Assembly: GCA_023474015.1 (NCBI GenBank)
Contig: JAMCYN010000099.1
Coordinates: 1 to 6,936, forward strand
Length of the DNA: 6,936 nt
Direction: 5' to 3'
DNA from: Armatimonadota bacterium
GTDB lineage: Bacteria; Armatimonadota; UBA5829
Positions 1 to 6,932 of this stretch are shown piece after piece. The translations under genes and the position numbers were made by a program. The notes under the pieces were generated by a model, which saw only the letters and a program-made list of their open reading frames with translations, was not told the DNA's origin and searched no databases. The first letter of the stretch is position 1. Every line of letters starts with the position of its first letter.

Positions 1-1
1 G

Positions 2-1156
2 ACCTACTTCAAGCTGGAGTTTTCTAACGGCGCGGTCCTCAGCTTCAGACCCGCCGGCGCATACGGCGATTCGTTTCGGTCACTGCACGTCCACAGAGTG
101 TGGGTTGATGAGGGCGCGTGGCTGCCGGAGAAGGCGTGGACAGCTCTCAGGCAGTGTCTGAAGGCCGGGGGCCGCCTGCGTATCTATTCCACCCCGAGCG
201 GCGTTCGCAAATCCACATACTACCGGCTCACCACCACGGAATCGAGCTTCAAAGTCTTTCACTGGCCATCATGGATTAACCCGTCGTGGGACGAGGAGCG
301 GGAGCGGGAACTGGTCGAGTTCTACGGCGGGAAAGATACGGCGGGCTGGCAGCATGAGGTCGCCGGCGAACATGGCAAACCGCTCTACGGCGCGTTCGAT
401 CTGGACGCGCTTATCGATGCCACAAAGGAGATCGAAGGATATAGGCGGGTGTCCATCTTCGGCGAGGACTTGAGGGGATGCGAGAGCGAGGGGAAATCGT
501 TCGATTGCATTGAGACGCTGCTCGGTCTCTCGCCGGAGCAGGGGGTATACTGGATAGGCGGTGACCTGGGCTACACCAATGACCCTACGGAAATAGTCGT
601 GTTCAAGGAGGAAGAAGTCGAGGGCCGTCAGGCAATGAAGCTCATGTTGCGTGTTCACATGGAGCACGTGTCGTATCCGCACATAGCGCAGTTGATCGGC
701 CTGCTCGACATATACTACTCCCCGACTGGGATCGGGATAGATAACGGCGGCAACGGCCTCGCGGTTGTTCAGGAACTCATGACCCTCGATAAGTACAAGA
801 GGCTGGAACTCGACGGGAGACTTCGTGGCTACGACTTCGGTGGAATGACCACGCTCGCCCTGCGCGACGGCAAGGAAGTGCGCAAACGCACCAAGGAACT
901 CATGACCTGGCTGATCAGCGGCGCGCTGCAAAGAAAGCAGATCCTCTTCCCCGAGGCGGACTGTGAGATCGCTGACCAGTTCACCACGCACACCTACATG
1001 CTCTCCAACGGCAATATCGTGTATTCCAAGGGCAATGACCACATCGTGGATGCAGTACGATGCGCCATGCTTGCCCACGAGCAGTTCGCGCTGGACCATG
1101 TCACGGAGGAGACGGTCTGTGTGCTGCCCATCTTGACCGATCCCATCTTCATCTGA
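2..1156 (+). CDS. terL: Phage terminase large subunit, 5'-truncated by window edge
   Basis: TerL is the motor and nuclease that cuts concatemeric phage DNA and pumps it through the portal into the prohead. The frame is open from base 2 to a TGA at 1154-1156 (384 codons visible). The GTG at 98 is internal, because in-frame coding sequence precedes it and it sits inside the Walker B strand, so the real start and Walker A lie upstream of the window. Numbering from base 2, the fragment shows Walker B (HRVWVDEGAW, Asp36-Glu37) and a coupling motif (RIYSTPSG, about 60-67). The nuclease half has candidate metal-binding acids in YWIGGDLGYT (Asp188), IGIDNGGNG (Asp247) and HIVDAVRCA (Asp350), the RNase H-like pattern of terminase nucleases. 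Roughly the first 100 or more residues are missing relative to usual TerL lengths. The portal gene follows after a gap. The motifs are seen directly; the family assignment is secure, but the packaging type (cos, pac or other) cannot be told. Confidence 0.93.
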   Translation, partial: TYFKLEFSNGAVLSFRPAGAYGDSFRSLHVHRVWVDEGAWLPEKAWTALRQCLKAGGRLRIYSTPSGVRKSTYYRLTTTESSFKVFHWPSWINPSWDEERERELVEFYGGKDTAGWQHEVAGEHGKPLYGAFDLDALIDATKEIEGYRRVSIFGEDLRGCESEGKSFDCIETLLGLSPEQGVYWIGGDLGYTNDPTEIVVFKEEEVEGRQAMKLMLRVHMEHVSYPHIAQLIGLLDIYYSPTGIGIDNGGNGLAVVQELMTLDKYKRLELDGRLRGYDFGGMTTLALRDGKEVRKRTKELMTWLISGALQRKQILFPEADCEIADQFTTHTYMLSNGNIVYSKGNDHIVDAVRCAMLAHEQFALDHVTEETVCVLPILTDPIFI

Positions 1157-1233
1157 TGGGCGACATTTTCGGTCTCAAGCCGACACTCACTCCCAATGGT
1201 CCGGTAAGTAACCAGTGGGAGGACGATGGGTAA
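1156..1233 (+). CDS. Possible 25-residue ORF coupled to the terminase stop
   Basis: This ATG shares its A with the terminase stop (TGATG), a common arrangement for translational coupling. It encodes 25 residues starting MGDIFGLKPTLTPNG and ends at TAA 1231-1233. No separate ribosome binding site precedes it, so translation would depend on re-initiation. I recognise no domain. The peptide is short enough to be chance, or the remnant of a longer small gene. It is listed because of the stop-start overlap, not because of any recognised function. Confidence 0.25.
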   Translation: MGDIFGLKPTLTPNGPVSNQWEDDG

Positions 1234-1279
1234 CTCAGTGGCTTTCGGAATCGGTGTAACTTGGGGGAACGCATATTGA
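1226..1279 (+). CDS. Possible 17-residue ORF with strong upstream SD
   Basis: This ORF encodes MGNSVAFGIGVTWGNAY and overlaps the end of the 25-residue ORF in another frame. A perfect GGGAGG (1217-1222) lies 3 bases before its ATG, which is a strong Shine-Dalgarno with slightly short spacing. The peptide is hydrophobic and glycine-rich and has no recognisable family. It could be a translated micro-ORF, a decayed gene start or chance. Confidence is low. Confidence 0.2.
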   Translation: MGNSVAFGIGVTWGNAY

Positions 1280-1296
1280 CGGGCGCACGCACCAGA

Positions 1297-1340
1297 ATTG
1301 CCGATAACGGCGCAAATAATTGCCGTTTTATTGCCGATAA
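1297..1340. repeat. ATTGCCG repeat cluster with an embedded hairpin
   Basis: ATTGCCGATAA occurs exactly at 1297-1307 and again at 1330-1340. A third, shorter copy, ATTGCCG, lies at 1319-1325, so the copies are 22 and 11 bases apart. Between the outer copies, AACGGC (1306-1311) pairs with GCCGTT (1322-1327), and the right arm runs into TTATT. The hairpin plus T-rich run is a weak match to an intrinsic terminator after the terminase gene. The 11-base phasing would also suit a protein-binding site. The repeats are seen directly; either function is a guess. Confidence 0.45.
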
Positions 1341-1413
1341 AAGTCTACCACATTGGGCGCGGGATTTCAACGCGAAGATGCCCGGTCGGCTCATTTATCG
1401 ACCACATCGCCAC

Positions 1414-1441
1414 TCGCGCCAGGTCGCGCAACGTGGCGCGA
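1414..1441. repeat. GC-rich inverted repeat upstream of portal
   Basis: TCGCGCCA (1414-1421) is a perfect inverted repeat of TGGCGCGA (1434-1441), with a 12-base loop. In RNA it would form an 8-bp hairpin ending about 25 bases before the portal ribosome binding site. It has no T tract after it, so it is not a standard terminator. It could affect stability or translation of the portal message. Confidence 0.4.
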
Positions 1442-1465
1442 AGAAACGCTAATCACGCATTACCC

Positions 1466-1473
1466 GGGAGGAG
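1466..1473 (+). promoter_or_regulatory. Portal ribosome binding site
   Basis: GGGAGGAG gives a near-complete anti-16S match. The GGGAGG core ends 5 bases before the ATG at 1477. It fixes the portal start and suggests strong independent initiation rather than coupling to the upstream gene. Confidence 0.8.
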
Positions 1474-1476
1474 ACC

Positions 1477-3006
1477 ATGAACAACGACAGCACTCTGAAC
1501 CAGGCCGCAGATACGGGGGCCGATAACAACGCGGCGAGCGGCTGGGTCATAGCTCCCCTCGCGACAGTCGCCGCGCTCGACTCGTCCACATTCAGCGCCG
1601 TCAACGCGACCGATGCCATTCCGCCGAGTTGGGAAGAGCGAGCGAGGAAAGCCTGGGAGTATTACACCGAAGAGCCACTCGTAAAAAACTGCGTCAACTC
1701 CTGGCGGACATTCGGCGTGGGAGACGAGATACGGGTCACCAGCGACGATGACACCGTGAAGAGCGAGGCAGGCGATCTGGCCGCCAAGCTGCGCGTTTCG
1801 AGGTTCGTCAAGGACATGATCCTCCAGCTTCTGGTCAAAGGAGACGCGGTCGGGTTCAAGCGATACTCCAAGGATGGCAAAGACATTGAGCAGGTCACCT
1901 GTGTGAACCCCGTCTCCATCAAGGTCAAGTATTCCCAGGGCGAGCTTATCGAGGTAAAGCAGTTCGCGGAGGACTCCCCTACCGCCGGCGACGGGCTGGC
2001 CCTGCCGGTCGATCAGACCCTGCACCTCAAATGGGACGCTCCGTCGTTTTCACCTCGAGGCAATTCTCTCGTGCTTCCGGCGTTTGGCTCCATCGAACTC
2101 TTGCGCGACTACCGACGCGCCGAGCAGGCAATAGCGAAACGTTGGACCACCCCTTTGAGGTTCATAAAAGTCGGCGGGGAGTTCAAGCAGAAGACGATCA
2201 CGCCGGATCAGAAGATGCTTGAGGGGATCCGAGATATGATGAACAAGATGGACATCAAGAGCGGGATGGTCGTGCCTTACTATATCACAGTCGAGACATA
2301 TGGGACCGAAGGGCAAGTACTTAATGTCGAGGATAAGGTCAAGGATGTCAAGGAAGACATAGTTGTCGCGCTGGGGCTGTCGCGGTCGCTGGTCTCAGGC
2401 GACGGCCCTAACTTCGCCACGGCATCGGTCTCGATGCAAAAGATGCTGATCATGATCCGTGAGATAAAGCACGCGGCACGGACAATCCTCGACTGGATAT
2501 ATGACGACTGGCTGGAGATATCGGGGCATGCCGACAAGAATGTCCAGTTCGTATTCAATGACCTCGACCCCACCGACGCGGTCGATTTCAAGAAGCTCCT
2601 GATTGAGCTTTACGACCGTAAGCTGATCAGCCGGTCCTCCCTGCAAATGAAGATGGAACTGGACCCGGAGACCGAGCAGGCCAACCGCCAGAACGAGGGC
2701 AAATCGGTCGATCTCCTCGATGAAAAGCAGGTCAAGCCCATCGTGGACATGGTTGTGGCCGGGATTATGAGTGTTGAGACCGCCCAGGAGATGCTCGGCC
2801 TCGACCCGGCGAAGAACCCGACGGGCTCCCGGGCCGAAGCGGCATGGGGCGGTCTTTTCACCAGGGCCGATCACGACGGCGAGGCGTGCGACTCGTGCAG
2901 TTACTTCGATGACGAACACAACCACTGCGGAGTGACGCAGGCTGAGGTCATGTTCGACAGCCCGGCGTGTCGGTTCCTTCAGCACGGGAGGGCCGGGAGC
3001 AGGTGA
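1477..3006 (+). CDS. Phage portal protein with cysteine-rich C-terminal tail
   Basis: Portals form the dodecameric ring at one capsid vertex through which terminase pumps DNA and to which the tail attaches. This is a complete 509-residue protein, a normal portal length. The ATG is supported by a strong GGGAGGAG site. Portal-like stretches are LVKGDAVGF (about 119-127), KWDAPSFSPRGNSLVLPAFG (about 185-204), the arm-like segment DYRRAEQAIAKRW, and the late conserved-looking ALGLSRSLVSGDGPNFATAS (about 298-317). Gene order after TerL and before a MuF protein agrees. The last 40 residues are odd: Cys471, Cys474, Cys484 and Cys498 (CxxC-x9-C-x13-C), with histidines between, suggest a small metal- or cluster-binding knuckle added to the portal. 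The TGA at 3004-3006 overlaps the GTG start of the next gene, implying coupled translation. The portal call rests on motifs and synteny; the role of the cysteine tail is inference. Confidence 0.85.
   Translation: MNNDSTLNQAADTGADNNAASGWVIAPLATVAALDSSTFSAVNATDAIPPSWEERARKAWEYYTEEPLVKNCVNSWRTFGVGDEIRVTSDDDTVKSEAGDLAAKLRVSRFVKDMILQLLVKGDAVGFKRYSKDGKDIEQVTCVNPVSIKVKYSQGELIEVKQFAEDSPTAGDGLALPVDQTLHLKWDAPSFSPRGNSLVLPAFGSIELLRDYRRAEQAIAKRWTTPLRFIKVGGEFKQKTITPDQKMLEGIRDMMNKMDIKSGMVVPYYITVETYGTEGQVLNVEDKVKDVKEDIVVALGLSRSLVSGDGPNFATASVSMQKMLIMIREIKHAARTILDWIYDDWLEISGHADKNVQFVFNDLDPTDAVDFKKLLIELYDRKLISRSSLQMKMELDPETEQANRQNEGKSVDLLDEKQVKPIVDMVVAGIMSVETAQEMLGLDPAKNPTGSRAEAAWGGLFTRADHDGEACDSCSYFDDEHNHCGVTQAEVMFDSPACRFLQHGRAGSR
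2986..2999 (+). promoter_or_regulatory. Tandem SD-like sites before the MuF GTG start
   Basis: GGGAGGG (2986-2992) and GGGAG (2995-2999) lie inside the portal 3' end, 10 and 3 bases before GTG 3003. With the GTGA overlap of start and portal stop, they favour GTG 3003. The upstream in-frame GTG at 2967 lies deeper in the portal gene and has no comparable site. The ATGs at 3021 and 3024 are further from the SD and follow a run of six C. Confidence 0.6.
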
Positions 3007-6000
3007 GTTCGCCCCCCACTATGATGTGCGCCATCGCGGATCTCACGGAACAGGCGAAAGCGATTCGCGAGGCGACAAACAAGAGCCTTATGGCTCGTGA
3101 CATGTATACGGAGCAGGTGGTCTTTCAGCTTACGGAAGTCTTGAAGTCCGCGCAGGGCCAGGTGCACAAGGCGCTTCTGGGTTACGGGGATGTGGGGTCG
3201 CTGCCTGATAACAAGCTGGCGGCTGTCAACGGCCTGGACAAATTGAACGCTCAGATCCAGGATGCCATGCACGCGCTCCGCAAAGACCAGAGCCTGATGT
3301 TCAGAAAATCCAGCCGGGCGGCGTTTCGCTCCGGGGTGTACCGTGGGATTGAAGAGTTTGCCTCGGCCCAGATGCCTTTCTACAAGGACCTGACACCTGA
3401 CGGAATCGGTAAGCTCACCACGTCCGTGTTCACGCTCATCGATACCGACGCGCTCGACTTCATGACCAACTACAATCTGGTGCTTGTGGGCGATGTGAGC
3501 CGGGAACTCGAAAGCGGTATCAAGCGCACGATTCTCTCCGGCATCACCACCGGCAAGGGTGTCCGCGACATCGTTCGCGATATGGGGAGTGTCATCGAAA
3601 ACAAGGAATCGTTCCGCAACGCTGGGGCCAAAGTGTTCAGCAAGGCTCAGTATCGGATGGAGATGATAGCCCGGACAGAGGTCCTGCGCGCGCACAATCA
3701 GGGGCGTATCAAGTTCCATCAGCAGGTCGGGGTGCAGAAGCTCGAATGGATGACTATGGAAGATGAGCGGATGTGCCCGGTCTGCGGCGAGCTTGACGGT
3801 AAGGTCTTTGATACCGACCATTTCCCCAGCCAGCCTCGGCATTGTAATTGTCGATGTTCTTCGGTCGTAGCCTGGCCGCTGGTGATCTGCGGCGGTGAAC
3901 TGGGCGCCACGGCTGCCAATGATAAGCCCGCGTGCATCCTGCCCCCGCAGGCGATCCACGAACAGGCCAAGCAGAAGACCGAAGAAGAGCAGAAGCTCAA
4001 AGCCGCGTTTGAGTCTGGGCAGATTGCGGACCTGAACACATTGACCGTAAAGCAGCTCCAGGCACTGGCGAAACAGAATGGCATAGCCGTCGCCCGCACC
4101 AAGTCTGATTTCATAAAGCTGCTGGATGCGGCGGAGCCGGGTGTTGGCCATGCCGACCTCTCCGGCGCGGCTCTTCAGGCGAAGATAAAGCAGTACAACA
4201 TCGCCGCACTCCGAAGTAAGGATGAGCTGGCGACCCTTCTCGCCCAGAAACAAGCGGCAATCCAGCAGGCGAAGGCTTTGGAAGAAGCGGCGAAGAATGC
4301 CGCGCCCAGCTCCGACCTCTCCGGCCTTACGATGGTCCAGCTCAAAGACATGGCTAAACAGCACGGGGTGTCACTGAACCTCACCAAGTCCGAGGTTATC
4401 GAGATGCTCGATGCGCTTGAGCCGCACATAGACCATTACAACTACTCCGGCAAGACCCTGATTGCCGCAAAGCAGAAGTACGGCATTCCTCCCCTCAAGA
4501 ACAAGGAGCAACTCGCGAAAGCGCTGGAGAAAACCGCCGGGCAGCAGATGGCCGAACAGGCCAAGCAGCAGGCTCTTGACGCGGCGAAACAGCAAGTATT
4601 GAATAAGGCGGAGCAGACGTTGAAAGATGCGGCCGCGCAGATAGTAATGCCGCCGTCTCCCGTGCAATACCCTGCATTCCTTGAATCGGTGAAAGCTGCC
4701 GAAGTGGAACTGGCGAAGGATTCCGGTCTGCCCGCGTCGGTCCTTGAGCAGCACGCGAAGGAAGTCGCCGTCAAGAAGCTTGCGTTTACCCAGCAGGTCT
4801 CGGCGATGAAGTCGGGCGAGCTGAAGGACATCGCGAAGCAGACCAAGATCAAGCACTGGCAGTGGGCCTCGAAAGATGAGCTGGTTACGCTGTTTACTGA
4901 AACGGACCCGGCGAAGGTGTTCGTTGCTCAGGCCGGCATCGAGACCAAGCATGCGGCGTGGGCCAAGAAGCATGGCGGCAAATCAGGCAAGGTCGTGCAA
5001 TCGAAGCCTACACCCGTGACTGTGCCTCAGTCGGAATCACAGCCTGTCACATCGGCGTCCCCGAACACATTCACAAAGAAAGGCTCGGAGTTCGATGCCA
5101 TAGACGCTGCCTGGGCCGAGTACGGCAAGCCTGAGAAGTTCAAATTCGTTGGCAAGGCCAAGGTTGGCGGCGCGCATGAAGAAGAGTTCTGGGTCGATTC
5201 TAACGGCGATAAGTGGCTTTTCAAGCCGGTAGGTAAGACCTCTGATGATTTCATCGCGGCGGGTGAAGAGGCCGCATATAAGATTGGCCGCCTGATTGAC
5301 CCCGACGCAATCGAAGTCAGGACTATTCGCCTCAATGGCCGCACCGGTTCCATCCAGAAATGGCGAGGCGGGCTTGCGAACATACACGACTTCTCCGGCT
5401 TTGATGTAACTGATCTCTCCGCCGATGAGATTGCCCACGTCCAGCGTGAGCATGTTCTCGATTGGCTGCTGAGCAATCATGACGGCCATGCGAAGCAGTT
5501 CCTGCGTGCGAAATCCGGCAATGTATATGGCATCGACAAGGGTCAGCTATTCAAGTTCCTTGGCTCGGACAAGCTCTCGATTGACTACCATCCGAACGCG
5601 GCATGCGGGGAAAGTGAGCCGTTCTATAACACTCTATTCCGTGCGGTGAAGCAGGGTAAGGTAACGGTCGATCCGTCCGTAACCCTGCGCTACATCCGCG
5701 AGGTAGAGCGGATTTCCGACGATGATTACCTGGCCCTGATCGGTCCGTATGTGGAGGGCAGGTTCGGCGGTGACGCGGCGGGGAAACGCGCGTTCTATGA
5801 GCTGGCGCTGGCCCGCAAGCATGATCTGCGCCGTGATTTCGAGGGATTCTACGCCGATGTGTTTGGCAAGAAGGGTTTTCGATTCGATGACCTGGCGGAT
5901 GCCCCGGCCGTCGGGCGCGTCGGTGTCAATCAGGAGGAACTGCTCGATGATGTGCGCCGTCTGGGTTGGCAGGGGAAAGCTCTGCCCATCGATGAAAACG

Positions 6001-6932
6001 ATATAGAGGACCAGAACGCGCTCATCTTCACCGAGACCGTTAATGGTCAACAGAGGACGGTCATCAAGATGAAGATACGACCCGAAGCCGAGCCGAAGAT
6101 ACTGCCGCAGCTTCGGAAAGCGGATCGGCAGACCGCCGCTCCCAAGGTCGGCGAGCCGCTGCCGGAGGATACATTCTCCAGCGATATTCTTGCGGCCGTC
6201 AAGACCATCAATCACCATGCCGGGGACGGCTCCTACAATCGGTCCACAATGGATAAGGCAGCAAAGCATCTGGATGCGCTCCGGCAGCTCTCCAAATCGG
6301 ATGATCCCGATGTGCAGGTCATGGCCGAAAGCTACATCGGTTGGATCGAGAGGGTCCAACAGGCCGCGCGGGATCGGAAGAAAATCCCCGAGGTATTCGA
6401 GGCGTACTTGAAGAAACACGCGTCGCCGAAGGCCAAGGCGAAAGAAGTGGATTTCACTGTTCGAAAGACCAAGGTGCTTCTCACCAAGCGGACCATCAGC
6501 AAAGGGGAGCTTGCCGTTGAAAAAGAGGCTGCGGACAACACGGCGCTATTCAAAGGTCGGTCCATGCGCGAGGGTGAACAGTATGAAATTGACTTCGGCG
6601 ACGGCATCCGCGCGGTCTACCGTCCGTGGTCGGACAAGAACCACTATGCGCAATGCGGCGAGTTCGAGATCGTCGTGCCGGATCGGCCGGATTCGAAGAG
6701 TCTGGATCGGGCGCTTGAGCGCATTGAAAAGCTCGGCATTAAAGCAAGTGTCGCTGGCGTGGATGATTCTGAACTGTTGTATCTATTATGTGGAGCAGCA
6801 CATAACAGGTATTATGTACTGCCCGTGATTATGTGCAGTTGCCGAGCAGATAGGTGTTGTTTGAACGGGCAATGCCATTTGGCAACTGCACATAACGTGG
6901 GTGGAGCTACAGATTACGAAGCCAGTCCATAA
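3003..6932 (+). CDS. MuF minor head protein fused to SAP-like repeats and a HipA-like kinase domain; C-terminus probably disrupted
   Basis: This is a 1309-residue multidomain protein, far longer than a plain Mu gpF-like protein of a few hundred residues. Residues about 1-165 are helical. Residues about 170-290 are the phage Mu F-like head morphogenesis domain, with IARTEVLRAHNQGR, a DxRxCxxC motif (Cys258, Cys261), LDGKVF and HCNCRC (His280-Cys285), probably zinc-binding. Residues 343-532 are a 95-residue tandem duplication of SAP/Rho-N-like helical modules, and a fifth similar module lies near 601-636. Residues about 709-958 resemble HipA/PI3K-type kinases: Lys741 in WLFKPV, Asp827 in NHDGHAKQF, Asp845 in GIDKGQLFKF. 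A helical stretch (about 1059-1138) and an unrecognised domain (about 1151-1260) follow. From residue 1262 the frame enters a repeat-rich segment and gives a tail with six cysteines, probably not native. By analogy with MuF polymorphic toxins and polyvalent phage proteins, I infer assembly into the head and possible injection with DNA. The MuF call is firm, the kinase fold likely, its activity and target unknown. Confidence 0.85.
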   Translation: MSSPPTMMCAIADLTEQAKAIREATNKSLMARDMYTEQVVFQLTEVLKSAQGQVHKALLGYGDVGSLPDNKLAAVNGLDKLNAQIQDAMHALRKDQSLMFRKSSRAAFRSGVYRGIEEFASAQMPFYKDLTPDGIGKLTTSVFTLIDTDALDFMTNYNLVLVGDVSRELESGIKRTILSGITTGKGVRDIVRDMGSVIENKESFRNAGAKVFSKAQYRMEMIARTEVLRAHNQGRIKFHQQVGVQKLEWMTMEDERMCPVCGELDGKVFDTDHFPSQPRHCNCRCSSVVAWPLVICGGELGATAANDKPACILPPQAIHEQAKQKTEEEQKLKAAFESGQIADLNTLTVKQLQALAKQNGIAVARTKSDFIKLLDAAEPGVGHADLSGAALQAKIKQYNIAALRSKDELATLLAQKQAAIQQAKALEEAAKNAAPSSDLSGLTMVQLKDMAKQHGVSLNLTKSEVIEMLDALEPHIDHYNYSGKTLIAAKQKYGIPPLKNKEQLAKALEKTAGQQMAEQAKQQALDAAKQQVLNKAEQTLKDAAAQIVMPPSPVQYPAFLESVKAAEVELAKDSGLPASVLEQHAKEVAVKKLAFTQQVSAMKSGELKDIAKQTKIKHWQWASKDELVTLFTETDPAKVFVAQAGIETKHAAWAKKHGGKSGKVVQSKPTPVTVPQSESQPVTSASPNTFTKKGSEFDAIDAAWAEYGKPEKFKFVGKAKVGGAHEEEFWVDSNGDKWLFKPVGKTSDDFIAAGEEAAYKIGRLIDPDAIEVRTIRLNGRTGSIQKWRGGLANIHDFSGFDVTDLSADEIAHVQREHVLDWLLSNHDGHAKQFLRAKSGNVYGIDKGQLFKFLGSDKLSIDYHPNAACGESEPFYNTLFRAVKQGKVTVDPSVTLRYIREVERISDDDYLALIGPYVEGRFGGDAAGKRAFYELALARKHDLRRDFEGFYADVFGKKGFRFDDLADAPAVGRVGVNQEELLDDVRRLGWQGKALPIDENDIEDQNALIFTETVNGQQRTVIKMKIRPEAEPKILPQLRKADRQTAAPKVGEPLPEDTFSSDILAAVKTINHHAGDGSYNRSTMDKAAKHLDALRQLSKSDDPDVQVMAESYIGWIERVQQAARDRKKIPEVFEAYLKKHASPKAKAKEVDFTVRKTKVLLTKRTISKGELAVEKEAADNTALFKGRSMREGEQYEIDFGDGIRAVYRPWSDKNHYAQCGEFEIVVPDRPDSKSLDRALERIEKLGIKASVAGVDDSELLYLLCGAAHNRYYVLPVIMCSCRADRCCLNGQCHLATAHNVGGATDYEASP
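4029..4598 (+). repeat. 95-residue (285-base) tandem coding duplication
   Basis: Unit 1 (4029-4313) and unit 2 (4314-4598) align without gaps in protein. About 30 of the first ~69 residues are identical, and the tails are alanine/glutamine-rich coil. Each unit holds two modules: type A starts DLxxLTxxQL, has AKQxG and TKS, and ends LDAxEP; type B starts near SGxxLxA, then KxYxI and LxxKxxLA. The pattern resembles SAP/HeH/Rho-N helix-extension-helix folds, many of which bind nucleic acid. The divergence shows that the duplication is old, not an assembly artefact. Confidence 0.75.
6786..6805. repeat. Perfect 7-6-7 palindrome TTATGTG/CACATAA
   Basis: TTATGTG (6786-6792) and CACATAA (6799-6805) are perfect inverted copies around the 6-base centre GAGCAG. 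The size and symmetry suit a dimeric DNA-binding protein or a tyrosine-recombinase core site. It sits exactly where the MuF protein sequence stops looking native. Confidence 0.7.
6829..6895. repeat. Perfect 15-bp inverted repeat
   Basis: TTATGTGCAGTTGCC (6829-6843) is an exact inverted copy of GGCAACTGCACATAA (6881-6895), with 37 bases between. The outer 7 bases repeat the TTATGTG motif of the neighbouring palindrome, so both belong to one site family. There is no T tract after the right arm, which argues against a simple terminator. Confidence 0.8.

Larger units (their letters stand above)
1157..1476. other. terL-portal intergenic stretch without a convincing gene
   Basis: These 320 bases separate two genes that are often nearly adjacent in phage packaging modules. 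The stretch holds two tiny overlapping ORFs, an ATTGCCG repeat cluster with a hairpin (1297-1340), a GC-rich hairpin (1414-1441) and the portal ribosome binding site. The two longer frames here begin at TTG codons and give arginine-rich, low-complexity peptides, so I do not call them. I see no convincing -35/-10 pair: TTGACG at 1276-1281 has no -10 match at normal spacing. No tRNA is visible. The stretch may be a regulatory leader or the remains of a deleted small gene. Confidence 0.5.

Noticed and set aside
98..100. GTG as the terminase start
   Set aside because: The frame is open upstream to the window edge with TerL-like sequence, and this GTG lies inside the Walker B strand.
269..1099. 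276-residue minus-strand frame across the terminase gene
   Set aside because: The plus strand carries the terminase nuclease motifs; the antisense product has none.
1276..1308. Promoter with TTGACG -35
   Set aside because: No -10 hexamer lies at 16-18 bases; the nearest candidate, GATAAC, is 21 bases away.
1261..1452. 63-residue TTG-started frame in the gap
   Set aside because: It is arginine-rich, has no SD, and is created largely by GCGC-rich repeats and hairpins.
2967..2969. Upstream GTG as the MuF gene start
   Set aside because: It would require a 40-base overlap with portal and has no good SD. GTG 3003 has SD-like sites and a GTGA overlap with the portal stop.
2979..4364. 461-residue open frame on the minus strand
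   Set aside because: It lies antisense to the portal end and MuF gene, whose motifs are clear. Long antisense frames are expected in GC-rich codon-biased genes, and the peptide shows no recognisable domain.
6829..6895. Intrinsic terminator
   Set aside because: The stem is long, but the loop is 37 bases and no T tract follows the right arm.
6785..6896. CRISPR array or integron attC site
   Set aside because: There is no regular repeat-spacer pattern, and the motif does not match the RYYYAAC/GTTRRRY core of attC.
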